A DNA stretch of 25,604 nt from Heterotrichella gracilis (Eukaryota > Sar > Xanthophyceae > Tribonematales > Xanthonemataceae). Under the pieces are notes generated by a model. The model had not been told where the DNA came from. It searched no databases and was given only the letters and a program-made list of their open reading frames with translations. Shown here piece by piece: positions 1 to 11,182 of this stretch (the stretch's first letter is position 1; each line of letters opens with the position of its first letter). Position numbers and translations under genes: made by a program. The DNA is taken from assembly GCA_032358255.1 (NCBI GenBank), contig JAULBX010028913.1, forward strand, positions 1 to 25,604, read 5' to 3'.

Positions 1-944
1 GGCGGACCCTTCCGAGAAGGGGGTGACGCTGCGCAAATGCAGGTAAATCGAGTAAGGGGGGAGGGAAGAGGGGGGGCGCTGGTGATAGCAAGAAGGAAGG
101 GGGGAGGGGAGTGCTGGCGGGGGTAGGAAGGGCGGGGGGAGGGTGCACCATGTGCGGGGAGACCCTTCCGAGGCGGGTGTGTCGCTGCAAGTACCATGAG
201 CAGCTGGGGGGGAGGGGGGGCGTGGTACGTGGGTGGAGGTACAGCAAACTAAACGGTTGGTAAATCATCTGATCGAACTGGACTGATTTCGTTGCTATTC
301 GATGAAATGCTGGTTGTTTGCTTCCTAATTTCTTCGCTTGTTTGATTTCTAATTGATTATTTCTTTCCATGTTTCATCCCACTGCAGTCGACCATATGTA
401 GAAAAGTGTTTGCAGGTGCCAGCAGGGGGTGCGCTATCTGGAGGCGGTGTGTGTAGCAGGGAAAGCAGGAAATGCCTGTAAATCGTTGCAGTCGTTGTAC
501 TGAATAACTTGTCCAACTCAACGGGTGCTGGAACCGCTTATAGTTGCTGGGGTTCCAGCATATTTATTAGATTAGAGTGGGATGTATCTTGTTCCCCGAT
601 ATTGTATTATTGATTTTACTGCCCTGGTGGTTTTACTGCCCTGGCAGTTGTGGTATTGCCCTGGTGATTTTAATTGTGGGGATATTTAATGATCTTGCTT
701 AAATGATTTGCATTTACAGCTCTTAACTTCTTTTACTTGCAGGTGCCAGCAGGGCGTGCGCTACTGCGGGAAGCGCTGCCAGGAGGTCCACTGGAAGAGC
801 GTGCACCGGTGGGACTGCGACTTCAAGCGCAGGGGTGGTGCGCAAGGGGGTGTCGCAGAATCTGGACAGGAGAGGGCGTCATCAGCTGGTGCCGATGGTG
901 GGCTTGCTGGGCAGATGGGGGGCCTGTCCGTTTCTGGTAAATAG
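1..944 (+). CDS. MYND-type zinc-finger protein, 3' part (gene runs off the left edge)
   Basis: Two exons are visible. Exon 1..42 reads in frame to GVTLRKC and ends at a GTAAAT donor. After a 700-base intron, the exon from 743 (acceptor TTGCAG) continues in phase with CQQGVRYCGKRCQ, then EVHWKSVHRWDC. The order of Cys, YC, CQ, W, H and final C is the MYND zinc-binding pattern, a protein-interaction domain common in algal nuclear proteins. The first pair is C-x-C rather than the usual C-x2-C, so one residue may be missing or the junction may be slightly different. After the finger comes a Gly/Ala/Ser-rich tail. The frame stops at 942-944, but a GTAAAT donor at 937, matching that of the first exon, would let the gene continue; no later exon was recognised. 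The domain call is fairly sure; partner and function are unknown. Confidence 0.72.
160..450 (+). repeat. Two exon echoes inside the MYND-gene intron
   Basis: Bases 162-197 repeat the end of the exon at 4-38 with several changes and no usable donor. Bases 405-450 repeat the acceptor and start of the exon at 735-780 (TTGCAGGTGCCAGCAGGG is shared almost exactly) and then diverge, losing the Cys codons of the finger. Both lie in the intron in the same orientation as the gene. They look like decayed partial exon duplications, not alternative exons. Confidence 0.7.
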
Positions 945-1612
945 AATTTAGGGTTTTAAAGTAGGGTTTTGAGGTTGGGAGATGAAAGGACGTGTTGTTA
1001 CATGCAATCCTTTATGAGGTTCTGGGGGCTGGTCCACTTGAGCAATGCACAATTGGGCTGCACCCAATGGATGGTGCCATGAATTGCCGCACAAGCTAGC
1101 CCCGAGCAGCTGGGTGTCTTGACAAGTATTGTTACAGTAACAATGATTGCCTTACGTCACTGGCTGAGCCAATGCGCACACCAAAGCTACGCCCTAAGCT
1201 ACTAAATGATTGCCTTTTGCTTGTTCCCAGCCAGCGTTGGCTGGCACCCTGAAAAACTGTTGCGGGCCACGGCTGTAATAACACGCCAGGTGCAGCACCC
1301 TCCATACTCACTCCTATAGTTGTAGGCCGTCAAGAGAACCCAATAGTCCTGCACAATGTGTCTTGTAGATTATAACAGTAAAAATATTAAGTTTGCAAGT
1401 CTTGGACACCAACGAGCAGGTTTGCGCAAAACCTAGGAAAATGGGATACAAGCAATAAGCTAGCATACAATACCACTTACCAGAGGATTTTGTTGTAAAA
1501 ACTGTTGAATTCAATTGAAAGCTCAAATTTGAAGAACGGTGTATGGTATACAAACCCTAAAGGAACCCAACACCCTAGCTAGTACCCCACCCCAAAGCCA
1601 TTAGTGCACAGC
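945..1612. other. Convergent intergenic stretch, no gene seen
   Basis: Lies between the 3' ends of the MYND gene (+) and the SGNH hydrolase gene (-). It is AT-richer than the flanking exons and holds TTTAGGG-like fragments near 947-975 and CCCTAAA near 1554. It probably contains the two 3' UTRs. No exon with a recognisable product was found on either strand. Confidence 0.5.
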
Positions 1613-4600
1613 CTATCCATACGAGGCCATGAGCTCAGCCAAGGACGGCTTGGACCCCTTGGCATGGGGCGGGGGAGGTTTCCTCCCCTTCACCACCACC
1701 TTTTTCGGCGGGGGTCGCTTCACCACCTTGGGGATGGGCGAGGGTTTCTTGGAGGGTATCTTGGCCGGCGTCTTGCCGGGGATTACGACGGGGAAGGCCG
1801 GGCGCAGGGGGGGATTGTACGCGCACTTTGGCGGCATTCTTGGGAACACCTTGCGCAGCGTGGGCAGCATGCAGTTGACCAGCTCCTTCATCCCGGCTGC
1901 CGAGGGGTGGATGATAAGCCGGGGGGAGTCGTACAGGAAGGACTTGGCGTACCAGCGGCCGCGCTGCGGGAATTGAGGGGAGCATGGGGTCAGTAGGGTA
2001 ATGACAAGGTGAAACCGTAAGGCTGTGCAGGGTTGCAGGACATCTTGGCTTGCACTCCACCAAAACCTACTCATTAGTGTACATGAGGGGAGGTAGCAGC
2101 CCAGCGGTGCAGTGGAAACCTTAACCAAACCCTGCCAGCCCTCCTAGTACCACTGCAGTAAACCCCGATCCAGACCCTCCTCGTGTCAATGCACACAAAA
2201 GAGGCGTGCGCATCGACCCCACCACCCAAAACTCCACCCAAACCCTGCCCAAACCCTGCCCAACCTTCTCCAAACCCTACTTACATCGTTGTACACAAAC
2301 GAGGCTGTGCAGTTGACAAAGTCCATCTTACGGCCTGGGGGCAGGCGGGCGGCCACCATGGCATTGATAGCGTTGATGTGCGGGGTGTACCTGCGCATAC
2401 GGGGGGTAGGGTTTGGTCGAGGGATTGGAGTAGGATTTCATGACACCCCGCGGCCAAAGACTGATAGGGGCAGTGTACCCGCCAGCCTACACGCACCACC
2501 CCCCTCCTCAACCGGGCACCCCCCCATCCCTCAGAATAACACAATAAACAGAATAATAATGAAAAGCCCGCCACAGTCCGAAGACCATGGGCAACTCCCG
2601 TCCCCTCCCACATTCCCTCCCCACCTGCTCGCCGTCATGTCCGTCCCATTGTAGTCCCCCCTGGGCAGCAGCCCCATCACTATCACATGCCCCCCTGTGA
2701 TGCGCTGCACCACACCCGCTATGGTCACGATGCGATTGGCAAGCCGAGAGTCCAACACCGCGGCCTTGAGGCGGGCGTCGGCGCGCAGGGCCTGCATGGG
2801 AGGGTTTCCGTTAGGGTTTTGGGTAGGGGCTGGTGTCGGGCTCCGTGGAGGGGGCTTAAGTGATCGCAGACTGAAGTAAACAGGTACAGTTTAGGATTTA
2901 GGGTTTTCCCAACCACAAGGTCCAAAATCAAGCCGGTTATTTTCTGATCAGCAGCGCAGCCGCTGTCTAGGGTCAAAGATTTAGGGTTTTGGTTTCCAGA
3001 CACCCACCACTTGGTCAAAGAACAGGTCGTTTGTCCCGATGAGCAGCACAGTTGCCTTGAGCTTGAGCCCAGTAACTATCTCCCCTTGCTCTACCCGGTA
3101 GAGGAGGCTGCTAGTGGTGTCGCCTGGGGGGGTAGGTGGGGGGGTGAGGGTGTGTGGTGGGTATTTGGGTGTGTAGATGAATGGGGAGATGTGAGAGCTG
3201 CCCAGCAGAGAGCGCCTTTTGGATGACAGGGCGAGCATCCACACATACAATTACAATGAGATCCAGCAACCGCCAGGTTTATCATGACAACGACACAGAT
3301 ACATTATATATCATTTTGCATACATCATTCTTTATTTTTTATTTTACTTCAAAAAATCTATTGTGAAGAATGTACACATGGCTATCCCCGTTGCCAACCC
3401 CACCACAGCATGCACAGGTCGTTGTCCACAGTTTCCCCTACACCCCCCCTACCTACATGCACACACCATAGCAAGCTCCACCCACCCACCCACCTCCTAT
3501 TGAGAAGACCTCTGTCTTGGGCACAAAGCGCCTGAGGCATGCTTGAAAGACGTAGGGAGTGTACTTCATCCACGTCAGGTCGGGCCGTTTCTGCCCTGCG
3601 ATAGTGCCTCGGAATGTCTCAAATTCCGAGTCCCCCAGGAACATGAGGTCCAGGCCGCCCTGTGCAAGTAGGGTTTGTGTCAAGTAGGGTTTGTGTAGGG
3701 TTTTGGACACAGCCAGCTGCTCACGGTTTCTGGGTTTTTGAAGTCGCACATGACATGAGGTCTAGGCTACCCGGCAAGGTGGATTCAGTAGGGTTTAGGT
3801 TGGTGGGCAACCGCATGAGGCTTGCAACATCTCCTTGCCTCTACATTACCTATCAACCCTAATCCTCTTGCCATAACAAGAGCGTAAACCCTCCACCCCG
3901 TCTGCAAACCCCATGGTAGGGTTTATGCACTTTCACTGCATATTTATGGATTATGGGCCTCACCTGCGCCACGTATCTCTTTGCGGTTGCGGAACAGGGT
4001 GTGCACCTGCTTCTACCCTAAAATTGGGTTTACAATTACTTTGGAACCCTAACGCTTTGTGCGCTTTTCGTGAGTTCGAAGTGCAAGGACCCTACCTGCG
4101 CCACGTATCTCTTCTTGAGGTTGAGGAACAGGGTGTGCATCTGCTTCCAGTACAGGCGGGTCCCTGGCTGGGCCCATGGTGTGGCGGAGGTGGTGGGGGG
4201 TGAGAGGAGGAGCATCAGGGGGAGGAGGAGGAGCAGGGGGTGGGGGGTGGGAGGGCGAGTCATGGTGCTGCAGGGGGGGGGTATGGGGAATGCGTGAGTG
4301 GGTTGTGATGGCACGTGGTTTGAGGGCGTGGTTTGGGGTTGCAACGCTCGATACAGGTGCAGGATGGGTTAAGTGTGTATATGCACTGCAGCTGCCTATC
4401 CAGGGCGTTGCTGCTGGAGTCCCATTGCAACGGCCAAGCCCTGTAAAAGCACCTGTCCCAGTCTGACACACGGTGTTGCATCAACATATTCTATGCCTAA
4501 CAACCACTTGGGCATGTTGACAGGGAAGCCCAAGCCTCACACACATGGTTCCCGTTATGTAAATTCTACACCCCTTTTTCCTCCCTGCCGTAGTGGATAA

Positions 4601-4810
4601 AGCTGTGAGGCGGGTATGCGCACTCGCACAAAAAATGCATGCATGCATCTAGCACAGATCACTCTCCCATCTGGTCATATACAATCCAAGGGATCACAAT
4701 CCTCAAGGAAGGAAGAGGAAGGAAAAGCAACGCAATAGGCCGTCGTTTACCCAAGTACACACCTGTATCGTTTCTGACGGGCACACCTGGCAGGCACACC
4801 GCTGAGACCC
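1613..4810 (-). CDS. SGNH-hydrolase (PAF-acetylhydrolase Ib-like esterase) with Lys/Pro-rich C-terminal tail; 5' end unresolved
   Basis: Reading down the minus strand, exons with matching phases are 4355..4462, 4096..4163, 3494..3659, 3008..3123, 2625..2791, 2285..2390 and 1613..1963 (stop). These give 359 residues from the first listed exon; a further short exon at about 4763..4801 or 4810 fits in phase. Family blocks appear in order: FLGDSEF (nucleophile Ser, block I), FSIGGDTT formed across a splice (block II), LLIGTND (block III), VIVMGLLPRGD (typical of the PAF-AH Ib branch), and IIHPSAAGM (block V His). The position three before that His is Leu; the nearest Asp is in YDSPRL, so the usual D-x-x-H is not conventional here. 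The last 80 residues are rich in Lys and Pro (KRPPPKK, RKPPPPHAK), suggesting wall or polyanion binding, which is inference. The family predicts ester or acyl-ester hydrolysis; the substrate is unknown. The upstream start and any signal peptide could not be fixed. Confidence 0.8.
2187..2218 (-). repeat. Exon echo of the SGNH exon ending at 2285
   Basis: GCACACAAAAGAGGCGTGCG here matches the exon segment at 2289-2318 (GTACACAAACGAGGCTGTGC) in the same orientation, about 100 bases further into the following intron. The intervening bases contain repeated AAACCCTGCCC units. It is a decayed partial copy of the exon's 3' end. Confidence 0.5.
3751..4016 (-). repeat. Two exon echoes in the SGNH intron 3660-4095
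   Basis: Bases 3961-4016 repeat exon bases 4095-4150: the strings ACCTGCGCCACGTATCTCTT and GGAACAGGGTGTGCA are shared, with a short divergent stretch that breaks the reading frame. Bases 3751-3797 repeat the start of the next exon and its acceptor region (3643-3690; CATGAGGTCTAGGC against CATGAGGTCCAGGC, followed by AGTAGGGTTT). So one intron carries a copy of the exon edge from each side. Neither copy keeps a full coding frame. Confidence 0.65.
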
Positions 4811-5374
4811 CTATTTGGAAGCTAAGCTGAGTACGAAATGAATGTCTGACAGACGTGCTCTAGCAGCCCAGCAGTGGACGCAGCAGGAACAGCGTGGGAA
4901 ACGATCTCTACCAGCTTCTTCCTACTTCCGAAAACGCTAGCCCAGCACGCCTGCCCCTTGTTCGAACCAGGTGTTGGCACACACACATCCAGCTGCGCGA
5001 CTGTGACTATGCACTTAAAGTCACGCACGATCAGCCCCAATGCCCTCAAAACAGGTGATACATATACCGGCAAATGCTACCAGCTATTCCTTTGTCATGT
5101 CAACGCTTCAAGTACGTGGTGTTGGCCCAACTGGGTGCGACGTTTGGCAGGGGAAGTGTGGTGGGTGGGGGGGTTGCTCACCTCACAGGCGAGTCCCGCA
5201 GCTGCCAGCGGCGGGCATTTCCAGGCACCAGGCTATCGCCGGTCGCGCATTGAAGAGCGCATAGATTCGATCCCGTGACGCTGCATTGGCTTGGGCAGAT
5301 ATGGTCAAGGTGCACCTAAGGCCGAGTGTGCAAGCTGGCGTCCTGTGGGGGCCCCAAACCGGAACTGAACGCAA
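4811..5374 (-). other. Possible 5' exons or leader of the SGNH gene, unresolved
   Basis: Minus-strand open frames cover 4822-5073 and 5183-5374. The first contains CIVTVAQLDVCVPTPG and later KKLVEIVSHAVP; the second contains RDRIYALFNARPAIAWCLEMP. They could be upstream exons of the hydrolase, since a CTCAG or AATAG acceptor near 4802-4812 opens the short exon before 4763. No homology was recognised and no start codon context stands out, so this is only a marked possibility. Confidence 0.25.
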
Positions 5375-6776
5375 TAACTAGGACGGGGGTGGCGGCGTGG
5401 AGAGGGCTTGTATACGATGCAGGCACTCTGGTGCGGTTTGTTGGAGTTCCGAAGAGGTGTGAGTGGTCTGGATCATCGACCGTTTTTGAAGTTCAAGTTT
5501 CGAAGTCAGCCCGGCCGCCTTTCTGGGCGCCGCCTTCGCCGCCTGGGCCGCCGTATGTCCACCGTTGAAGTTATCCAGGAAAACCCAATTGTTTTTTGCA
5601 AAATTCTACACCCAGGTAAGTAGCCCAGGTAAAGTAACCAGGTCAAGTTCAGTTAGTAACGAGAACCCATCTCTAGGAGGGCTGGAAAAGATAATGTGGG
5701 AGTGCTCTTTGAGTTTTGGGCAGTGCATCCCTGGTAGCCACTTGGGGCGATTTATCAAATGGTTGGGGAATATACCAACCTGGTGGCTAGTCAAGTGCTA
5801 GGGCATCACGCTTGCGCTTGCTCCCCAGTGGCTTCTCAACAATAATGCCACAGTGCTTAAGCCTCAAAATTACACCATGCCTGTCTCAGTGTACCTCTTT
5901 GGCGGCAAAGGTAAATGCCTCCCTGCACGGCTGCCCAACTACAAGTGACTCCAAGTTTGGAAGGCCCAGAACGTGCCGTGTCAAGACAACATTGGAATAG
6001 AACAGTGCTCAAATTGTTACAGCAAAGGCCAGTGTCCAGAACACACAGGTTGAAGGCTGCACAGCAATACTAAATATGTATGGCAACCATGTCACTTTCA
6101 CAGTTTGACCGCATATCTACAACTGTATTTGTACAACTACACTGTTCCATCAGACACAGAGTGATACCACATCTACAACTACATAACCACAACTACATAA
6201 CTCCATAAGACCCACTCAGAATACTCACAAGGCAGACACAGCAAAGTGAACGGATAATATGGGGGTCTTGGAACTTCGAAGTGTATTTATCGATTCCACG
6301 GCAACCAAGCCGTGGCACCAACTAGCTTTGCACGGCAATGTACAACTGATCAGAAACCCATTCAACAAACTACAGCCCTAAGCAACAAGACTTCCACTAC
6401 ACATCTACAGTTGGGCGCCACAGAAACCCTAACGCAGGGTTCCAATACGCCACCCCAAAACAAAACCCTACACATCATTAAAACCCCCTAACCACCAGAA
6501 GTGCATATGCTAGTGAGTGCTTCACACAGGTCAGCCAGGCTGCCTCAAAGTGTGAAGGGACCCTAAACCCTAAACAGGAAAACACCTTTTGTCGGTATAT
6601 GACCTCAACCTGGCCGCAAGCCCCCCCCCCCCATCCCCAGATGACAAAGTGTTGGGATAAATGTCTCCCATTGCGTGCACCCCATTGCGCGGCACCCTAA
6701 ATGACACAGCCCGTGCAAGCATGCATATGGCGTATGGCCATATGGCGAATGGCAGGGTGCTCACAGGCCCTGTCGT
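5375..6776. other. Intergenic stretch, no gene supported
   Basis: This separates the SGNH gene's 5' side from the 3' end of the decayed LRR copy. It is rich in short open frames but none has a recognisable motif. It contains a poly-C run (about 6624-6635), CCCTAAA fragments near 6425-6575, and ACTACATAAC/ACATCTACAAC direct repeats near 6115-6200. A minus-strand frame at 5606-5794 (NHLINRPKWLPG) was considered and not called. Confidence 0.4.
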
Positions 6777-8246
6777 TCAATAAGTGTCCTTAAAGCATGC
6801 CACATACATGTTGACCACCTCCACAGCCTCTACCTGCATAGCCCCCGCCCCCGCCACCTCAGCGCTGCCCCGCCAGCCTCGGGTCCCATTGCCAGAGTGT
6901 GGTCGCACCTGCAGGCGCACCCCTTGTTGAGAAAAGTCGCATGCAAATGCATATGCACATGCGGATGAAGGGATGGGGTGTGCCCTATACATTGTACAGC
7001 ACATCAAACGTTGTACAACACCCTTTAAGGGACTCGTTTGAAAAACCGGAGTGTGCGCTATAAGGGATGCAGGAGAAAAGGAAATGATGTGCCCATAATA
7101 GCCACGACAAGAAGACAGTAATCGGCAAGCTTCAACTGAGGGCAATGGAAAGGGACAAGGGGCAACCAGGGGAAGCAATATGATCCCATGCACCGCGCCT
7201 CCCCTCTGGGTAGCTGGGGCTTGCAGCCAGCACCCGGCAGCGGCATTCCGCTTCGTTGCCCCAGGTGAGGTGCCTTGCCACATGCCCACCCAGCCCTTGC
7301 GCCGCCTACAAAAATAAATAAATGGGCATAAATGTGCTGACGTGATCAGAACACTGTTTAGAATTCTTATTAACTTAACAACGTCAAGTGTGGGGCATGG
7401 TGCAAGAGGTGTACACTGTATGCATGCAACAACAGTGCTACAATTTAGGGTTTTAGGGTTGAAGGTTTGCAAACCTCTTCCACCTCCAGCACGTACCACC
7501 AGCCATGCCTGCCAGCCATCCTCACAGAAGCGCCCAGGCGCCCAGGCCACCACTTGACGGTGCATGCCAGCTTGGAGGCGTCTGCTGGGAGGTGCATGTC
7601 GATGCGCACCCCGCCCACCTCCTCCCCTCCCTCGTCCTCAGGGGGGTAGCCCATAGTGACCACCAGGGAGCAAAGCGAGGGCAGGAAGGGCAGCATGAGG
7701 TGGTGGGAGGCTGCTCCCTCGCAATGCTGGACCTCGGAGTCGCTCAAGTGGAGCTCCTCTAAGTGGGCCATGCCTGCCAGCGCCTGCGCAAAGTCCGCTG
7801 CTGCCTCTGCCCCCGCCAGGGGCCAAAAGGGGGTGAGGTGCAGGGAGGTGAGGCGGGTGAGCGGTCCCAGAGCCGCAAGCAGTTGTGGGAGCTCAGGTGC
7901 CTCCTTTGGCCCCCTGTCAAGGCTGAGGGCCACCAGGGAGGTGGGCAGGCCGGTGACCGTGAGCGCTGCAGGGTTGCAGATGGACCCGTCATACTCCACC
8001 GCCATCCTTGTGAGCTTGGTCAGGTCCCCGAAGCTGACCGGGACAGGCCCCACAAGCCTCTGCCTCTCTCTGCACGCCCAGACTTCTACCTCCAGGTCGG
8101 GGCAGTCTGGCTAGGGCCCCTACCCAATCCGCTGGGGGGGTTGGGTGTCTACTATGTACGTCTCTATGCGCAATGTGCTGTACAGTTGCCTTGAGCTCGA
8201 CGAGGGTGGGCAGGGGTGGCAGGCTGGCCACCCTGATTGGCATGGT
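6777..8246 (-). pseudogene. 5'-truncated tandem copy of the F-box/LRR gene (LRR part only)
   Basis: The segment 7475 to about 8111 aligns with the C-terminal half of the F-box/LRR gene: both have MHLPAD, a WWPGR segment followed by GASV, GRHG and LEVEE right before a donor (here GTTTGC). The exon up to 7305 matches the second exon (HLTWGNEAEC, VLAASPSYPEG). The last exon (6777 to about 6905) matches the terminal exon (NMYVACFKDTY against NMFVGCFKYME). Three faults point to decay: no F-box or N-terminal third; the second-exon donor GTGCGC is changed to GCGCGG; and the last exon's frame does not agree with the phase predicted from the intact gene. Upstream, MPIRVASLPPLPTL begins only 47 bases after the stop of the intact gene, and a frame change is needed near 8112-8155. 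It could be transcribed as an alternative 3' end, but a degenerate duplicate is more likely. Confidence 0.68.
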
Positions 8247-8292
8247 GAGCGGCAGAATTGATGGCTGGCAGGGTGCACATAGGTCCTGCTGC

Positions 8293-9959
8293 TCACTCCA
8301 TGTACTTGAAGCATCCCACAAACATGTTGTCCACAGCCAAAGCCTCTGCCAGCGCAGCCCCCGCCAGCTCAGCGGCGTCCCCACCAGTCTCTGTCCCTCT
8401 CAGCCGGGTGCAATGGTAGCTGCAAAGCACACCTCTCTTCAGATGAGAAAATAGCAGATGGACCGACCGGGCATGAAAATGGAAGACCCTCATAACAGGT
8501 GCAGATGAATGGACGAGACGTGAATTAGATTGCCTTAGGAACGGGGAGGGCACTTAGACCGCCGTGACCGGAGATGCAGATGAACTGAACGGGTGTGGAC
8601 TGTGAACGCCTTGAGTAGAAACATGTCCGGCAAGGTAATGGCAAGGCGAGCAGAATGCAAGCAGGCCCTAGGGCAAATAACATAACTTCAAGCAGGCGCA
8701 CCTTCCCTCTGGATAGGTAGGACTTGCAGCCAGCACTTTGCGGCGGCAATCAGCGTCGTTGCCCCAGGTGAGCCGCCTGCCTACCCCCCCTCCCAGCCCT
8801 TCCGCCACCTGCAAATAAGAAAAACAGGGTAGAAATAAGTAATAACGGATAAAAAACAAAAAATAGGCTCTGTTTGGCAAATATCATATAAATTGTGAGC
8901 AACATTAAATATCACAATATATTTATGTGAGGCGTGGTACACGTGCAATATATGAATGCAAAAACACAAGTATACACATTACAGTTTTACGTCTTAGGAT
9001 TTGCATACCTCTTCCACCTCCAGCATGTACAACACGCCATGCCTGCCCATCATCTCTACAGAGGCGCCCATCCGCCCTGGCCACCACTCAACGGCGCAGT
9101 ACACCTTGGAGATGTCTGCTGGGAGGTGCATGGAGAAATTGATCAAGCCCTGCTGCTCCTCCACCTCCTCATCATCACTTGAATCGTCCTCAAATGGGTA
9201 GCCAACCGACACCCACAGGTAGCGCAGTGAGGGCAGGAGGGGGAGCACCAGCTCGTAGATTACTGGCTGCTCCAGACATTGGAGCTTGGGGTCTTCGTAG
9301 CTCATCAATAGGCCCAGATCCAGCACCCGCAGTCTCGGCAGCCTGCACACCCCCTGCAGAGCCTGGATGCACAGCTGATCTGCCCAGAGCTGGTGCCCCT
9401 GAACCTCCGGCAATTCCTCAAACTCCGCCTCTGGATCTGCCCACACCGCCACCTCCAGGATCTCCAGGCTCACCAGGCCGCACACCGCAGCCAGGGCGGC
9501 TTCCTGGTCCTCCCACATGACTGGCCACTGCTTTGCGGCACCAAACATCAACTTCAACGCCCTCAGGCTGCGCAGGGTACCTGGGTCCACCGCCTGCAGC
9601 AAGGACTCGGTCCCAGTGCAAGCTTGATCCAGGCGCAGGCTGGTGGCTGCAGCCAGGCGTGGTCTGATGTCTGGGCCTGGCATTGACAGGAACTGCACTA
9701 CCTGGGCTGCTGCTTTCCTCCAGGCCCTATAACGGGCCTTGTCACGTTTTGATTCCAGGGCTGGGTGTGACCACACCCTGTTGAGCAGCTCCTCCATATC
9801 CACCTCCCCCCAGGCAGGTCCTGGCCCACGGAGCGCCGCCCTCCATGGCCTGGCAACCAGATGCAAGCGCACCCTGTCCTCGAATGGGATATCTGACCAG
9901 GGTACCTGGTCAAGCACTTTCTGGAACACCCCAATAGGCAGGTCCTGCATGGTACTCAT
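8293..9959 (-). CDS. F-box protein with leucine-rich-repeat-like C-terminal part
   Basis: Three exons with matching phase: 9009..9959 (317 codons, donor GTATGC), 8702..8808 (acceptor TTGCAG, donor GTGCGC) and 8293..8419 (acceptor TTGCAG, stop TGA), giving 394 residues. The N-terminus, DLPIGVFQKVLDQVPWSD, then RLHLVARPWR at about residues 36-45, is F-box-like; F-box proteins usually bridge a target to an SCF ubiquitin ligase through Skp1. Residues of about 105-270 contain leucine-rich segments (LRSLRALKLMF, LVSLEILEVAV, LPRLRVLDLGL, LPSLRYLWVSV) of the substrate-recognition kind. An acidic patch (DDSSDDEEVEE) follows. The start is the first Met of the frame, two codons before another candidate (MQDLP). 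The target is unknown. The plus-strand open frames over this exon are shadows. Confidence 0.82.
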
Positions 9960-11182
9960 ACTGGAGCCTCAGAAAGCTAGCTGCGGTCCGGGAGACATCG
10001 CCGTGTTCAACCAAGTGGTAGCCCAGGCAGTGGTAGTGATAGCGCTGGAAGTGAACACAATGGGGAACACACCTAGTCTACTTGCCCTGATAGACTTGAA
10101 AAACAAGCGTGCAAATACCCACCCACTCAACGAACTACGCTCTTCATTGCATGGGGATGGAGCTAGCCGTTCTTATCTGGGATCCGATAACCCAACTTGG
10201 GCCAAGCTACTTGTACGCGCAACCGATGCCCTGCTCATTGCCAATGAAATCCGCATATGCATGCATGCAAATGTCATATCTTCCAATCCACGTGGCAGCA
10301 CGTCGAAGGTGACCTCGGGGGCTCAAATTGGCTGCAGGTGGTAATAGCAAGGAGTTCTTACAAGGATACAAGACCCAGATACAGCGAAGGCCTTTGACAA
10401 CACTCACACTGCACGCCTCATGCTGTCAAGGGACTTGCTACACGGTTTCTCCTGGCATCCGACGGGGCACATGCCACAGGCTCCGATACCTTACAACGCA
10501 CTGGAAAGGGGTGGAAAACGCTTGCAACGTAGTATATGGTAAGGCTTTCAGCACACCTGGGGGTTATTTGTAACTGTGGCGTTGCATCGGCTACACTGTG
10601 GAACAGCACACTACTCCATCAATGCATGCATGCATGCATTGCATTGCATTGCATGCATAACGCAATGCTTGCAACCCTTCCGGCGAAAGTTTGGGTAGCT
10701 AGCTGTACCTGCTGCACCTGCTGCACCGCGAAGCAGAGCACAGCGGTGGCAAATACAATATATGCACCAGCTTTGGTTGTGTTCACATGAACACTGGCAT
10801 ATGGAAGTGGGTGCGCCCAGTCGCTCCACACACCCACCAAGCGCCAACCTGACATGGCACTGCGCAATAAGCCCGCCTGTGGATACATGCGAGGATATAG
10901 TAACACACTTGTAACTGCTGGGCACTGTTGAGCATCTTAGGCAACGTGGGTTGAGCGCTAACGCATTTAGAGCCCACTTGCAGCATGTGCCTTCTGTCAA
11001 GGCCATCCACACAACCATGCCTTTTTTCCTGTTGTAGGTGGGGCCGTCGAAGCACCATCAACCAACCACCATTCACCATTCACACCGTTCAGCTGACACC
11101 ACCTAACTGCTGAGTGGTCAGTGAGTCAGTTTCTGCCCCGCACCACCCACCACCATCGCCACATCCACCAGCAGCAGGCAGT
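9960..11182. promoter_or_regulatory. Divergent intergenic region between the F-box gene and the acyl-CoA synthetase
   Basis: About 1.2 kb separates the minus-strand F-box start from the plus-strand ligase start, so both promoters should lie here. No conventional TATA box was assigned. The region contains ATGC-rich self-complementary runs (10256-10268 and 10621-10658), a CTGCACCTGCTGCACC repeat near 10709-10727, and no exon that could be supported. Confidence 0.4.
10621..10658. repeat. ATGC/ATTGC microsatellite-like run
   Basis: A run of ATGC units is followed by three TTGCA units and another ATGCAT. It is self-complementary over much of its length and could extrude as a hairpin. Similar ATGC runs occur at 4636, 10256, 21976, 22832 and 22861. 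Confidence 0.8.

Noticed and set aside
1604..1996. Plus-strand open frames over the SGNH last exon
   Set aside because: They are antisense to an exon with clear family motifs and a Lys/Pro-rich tail; low-complexity composition explains their openness.
7656..8194. Plus-strand open frames at the LRR copy
   Set aside because: Antisense shadows of the minus-strand LRR region, which aligns to the intact paralog.
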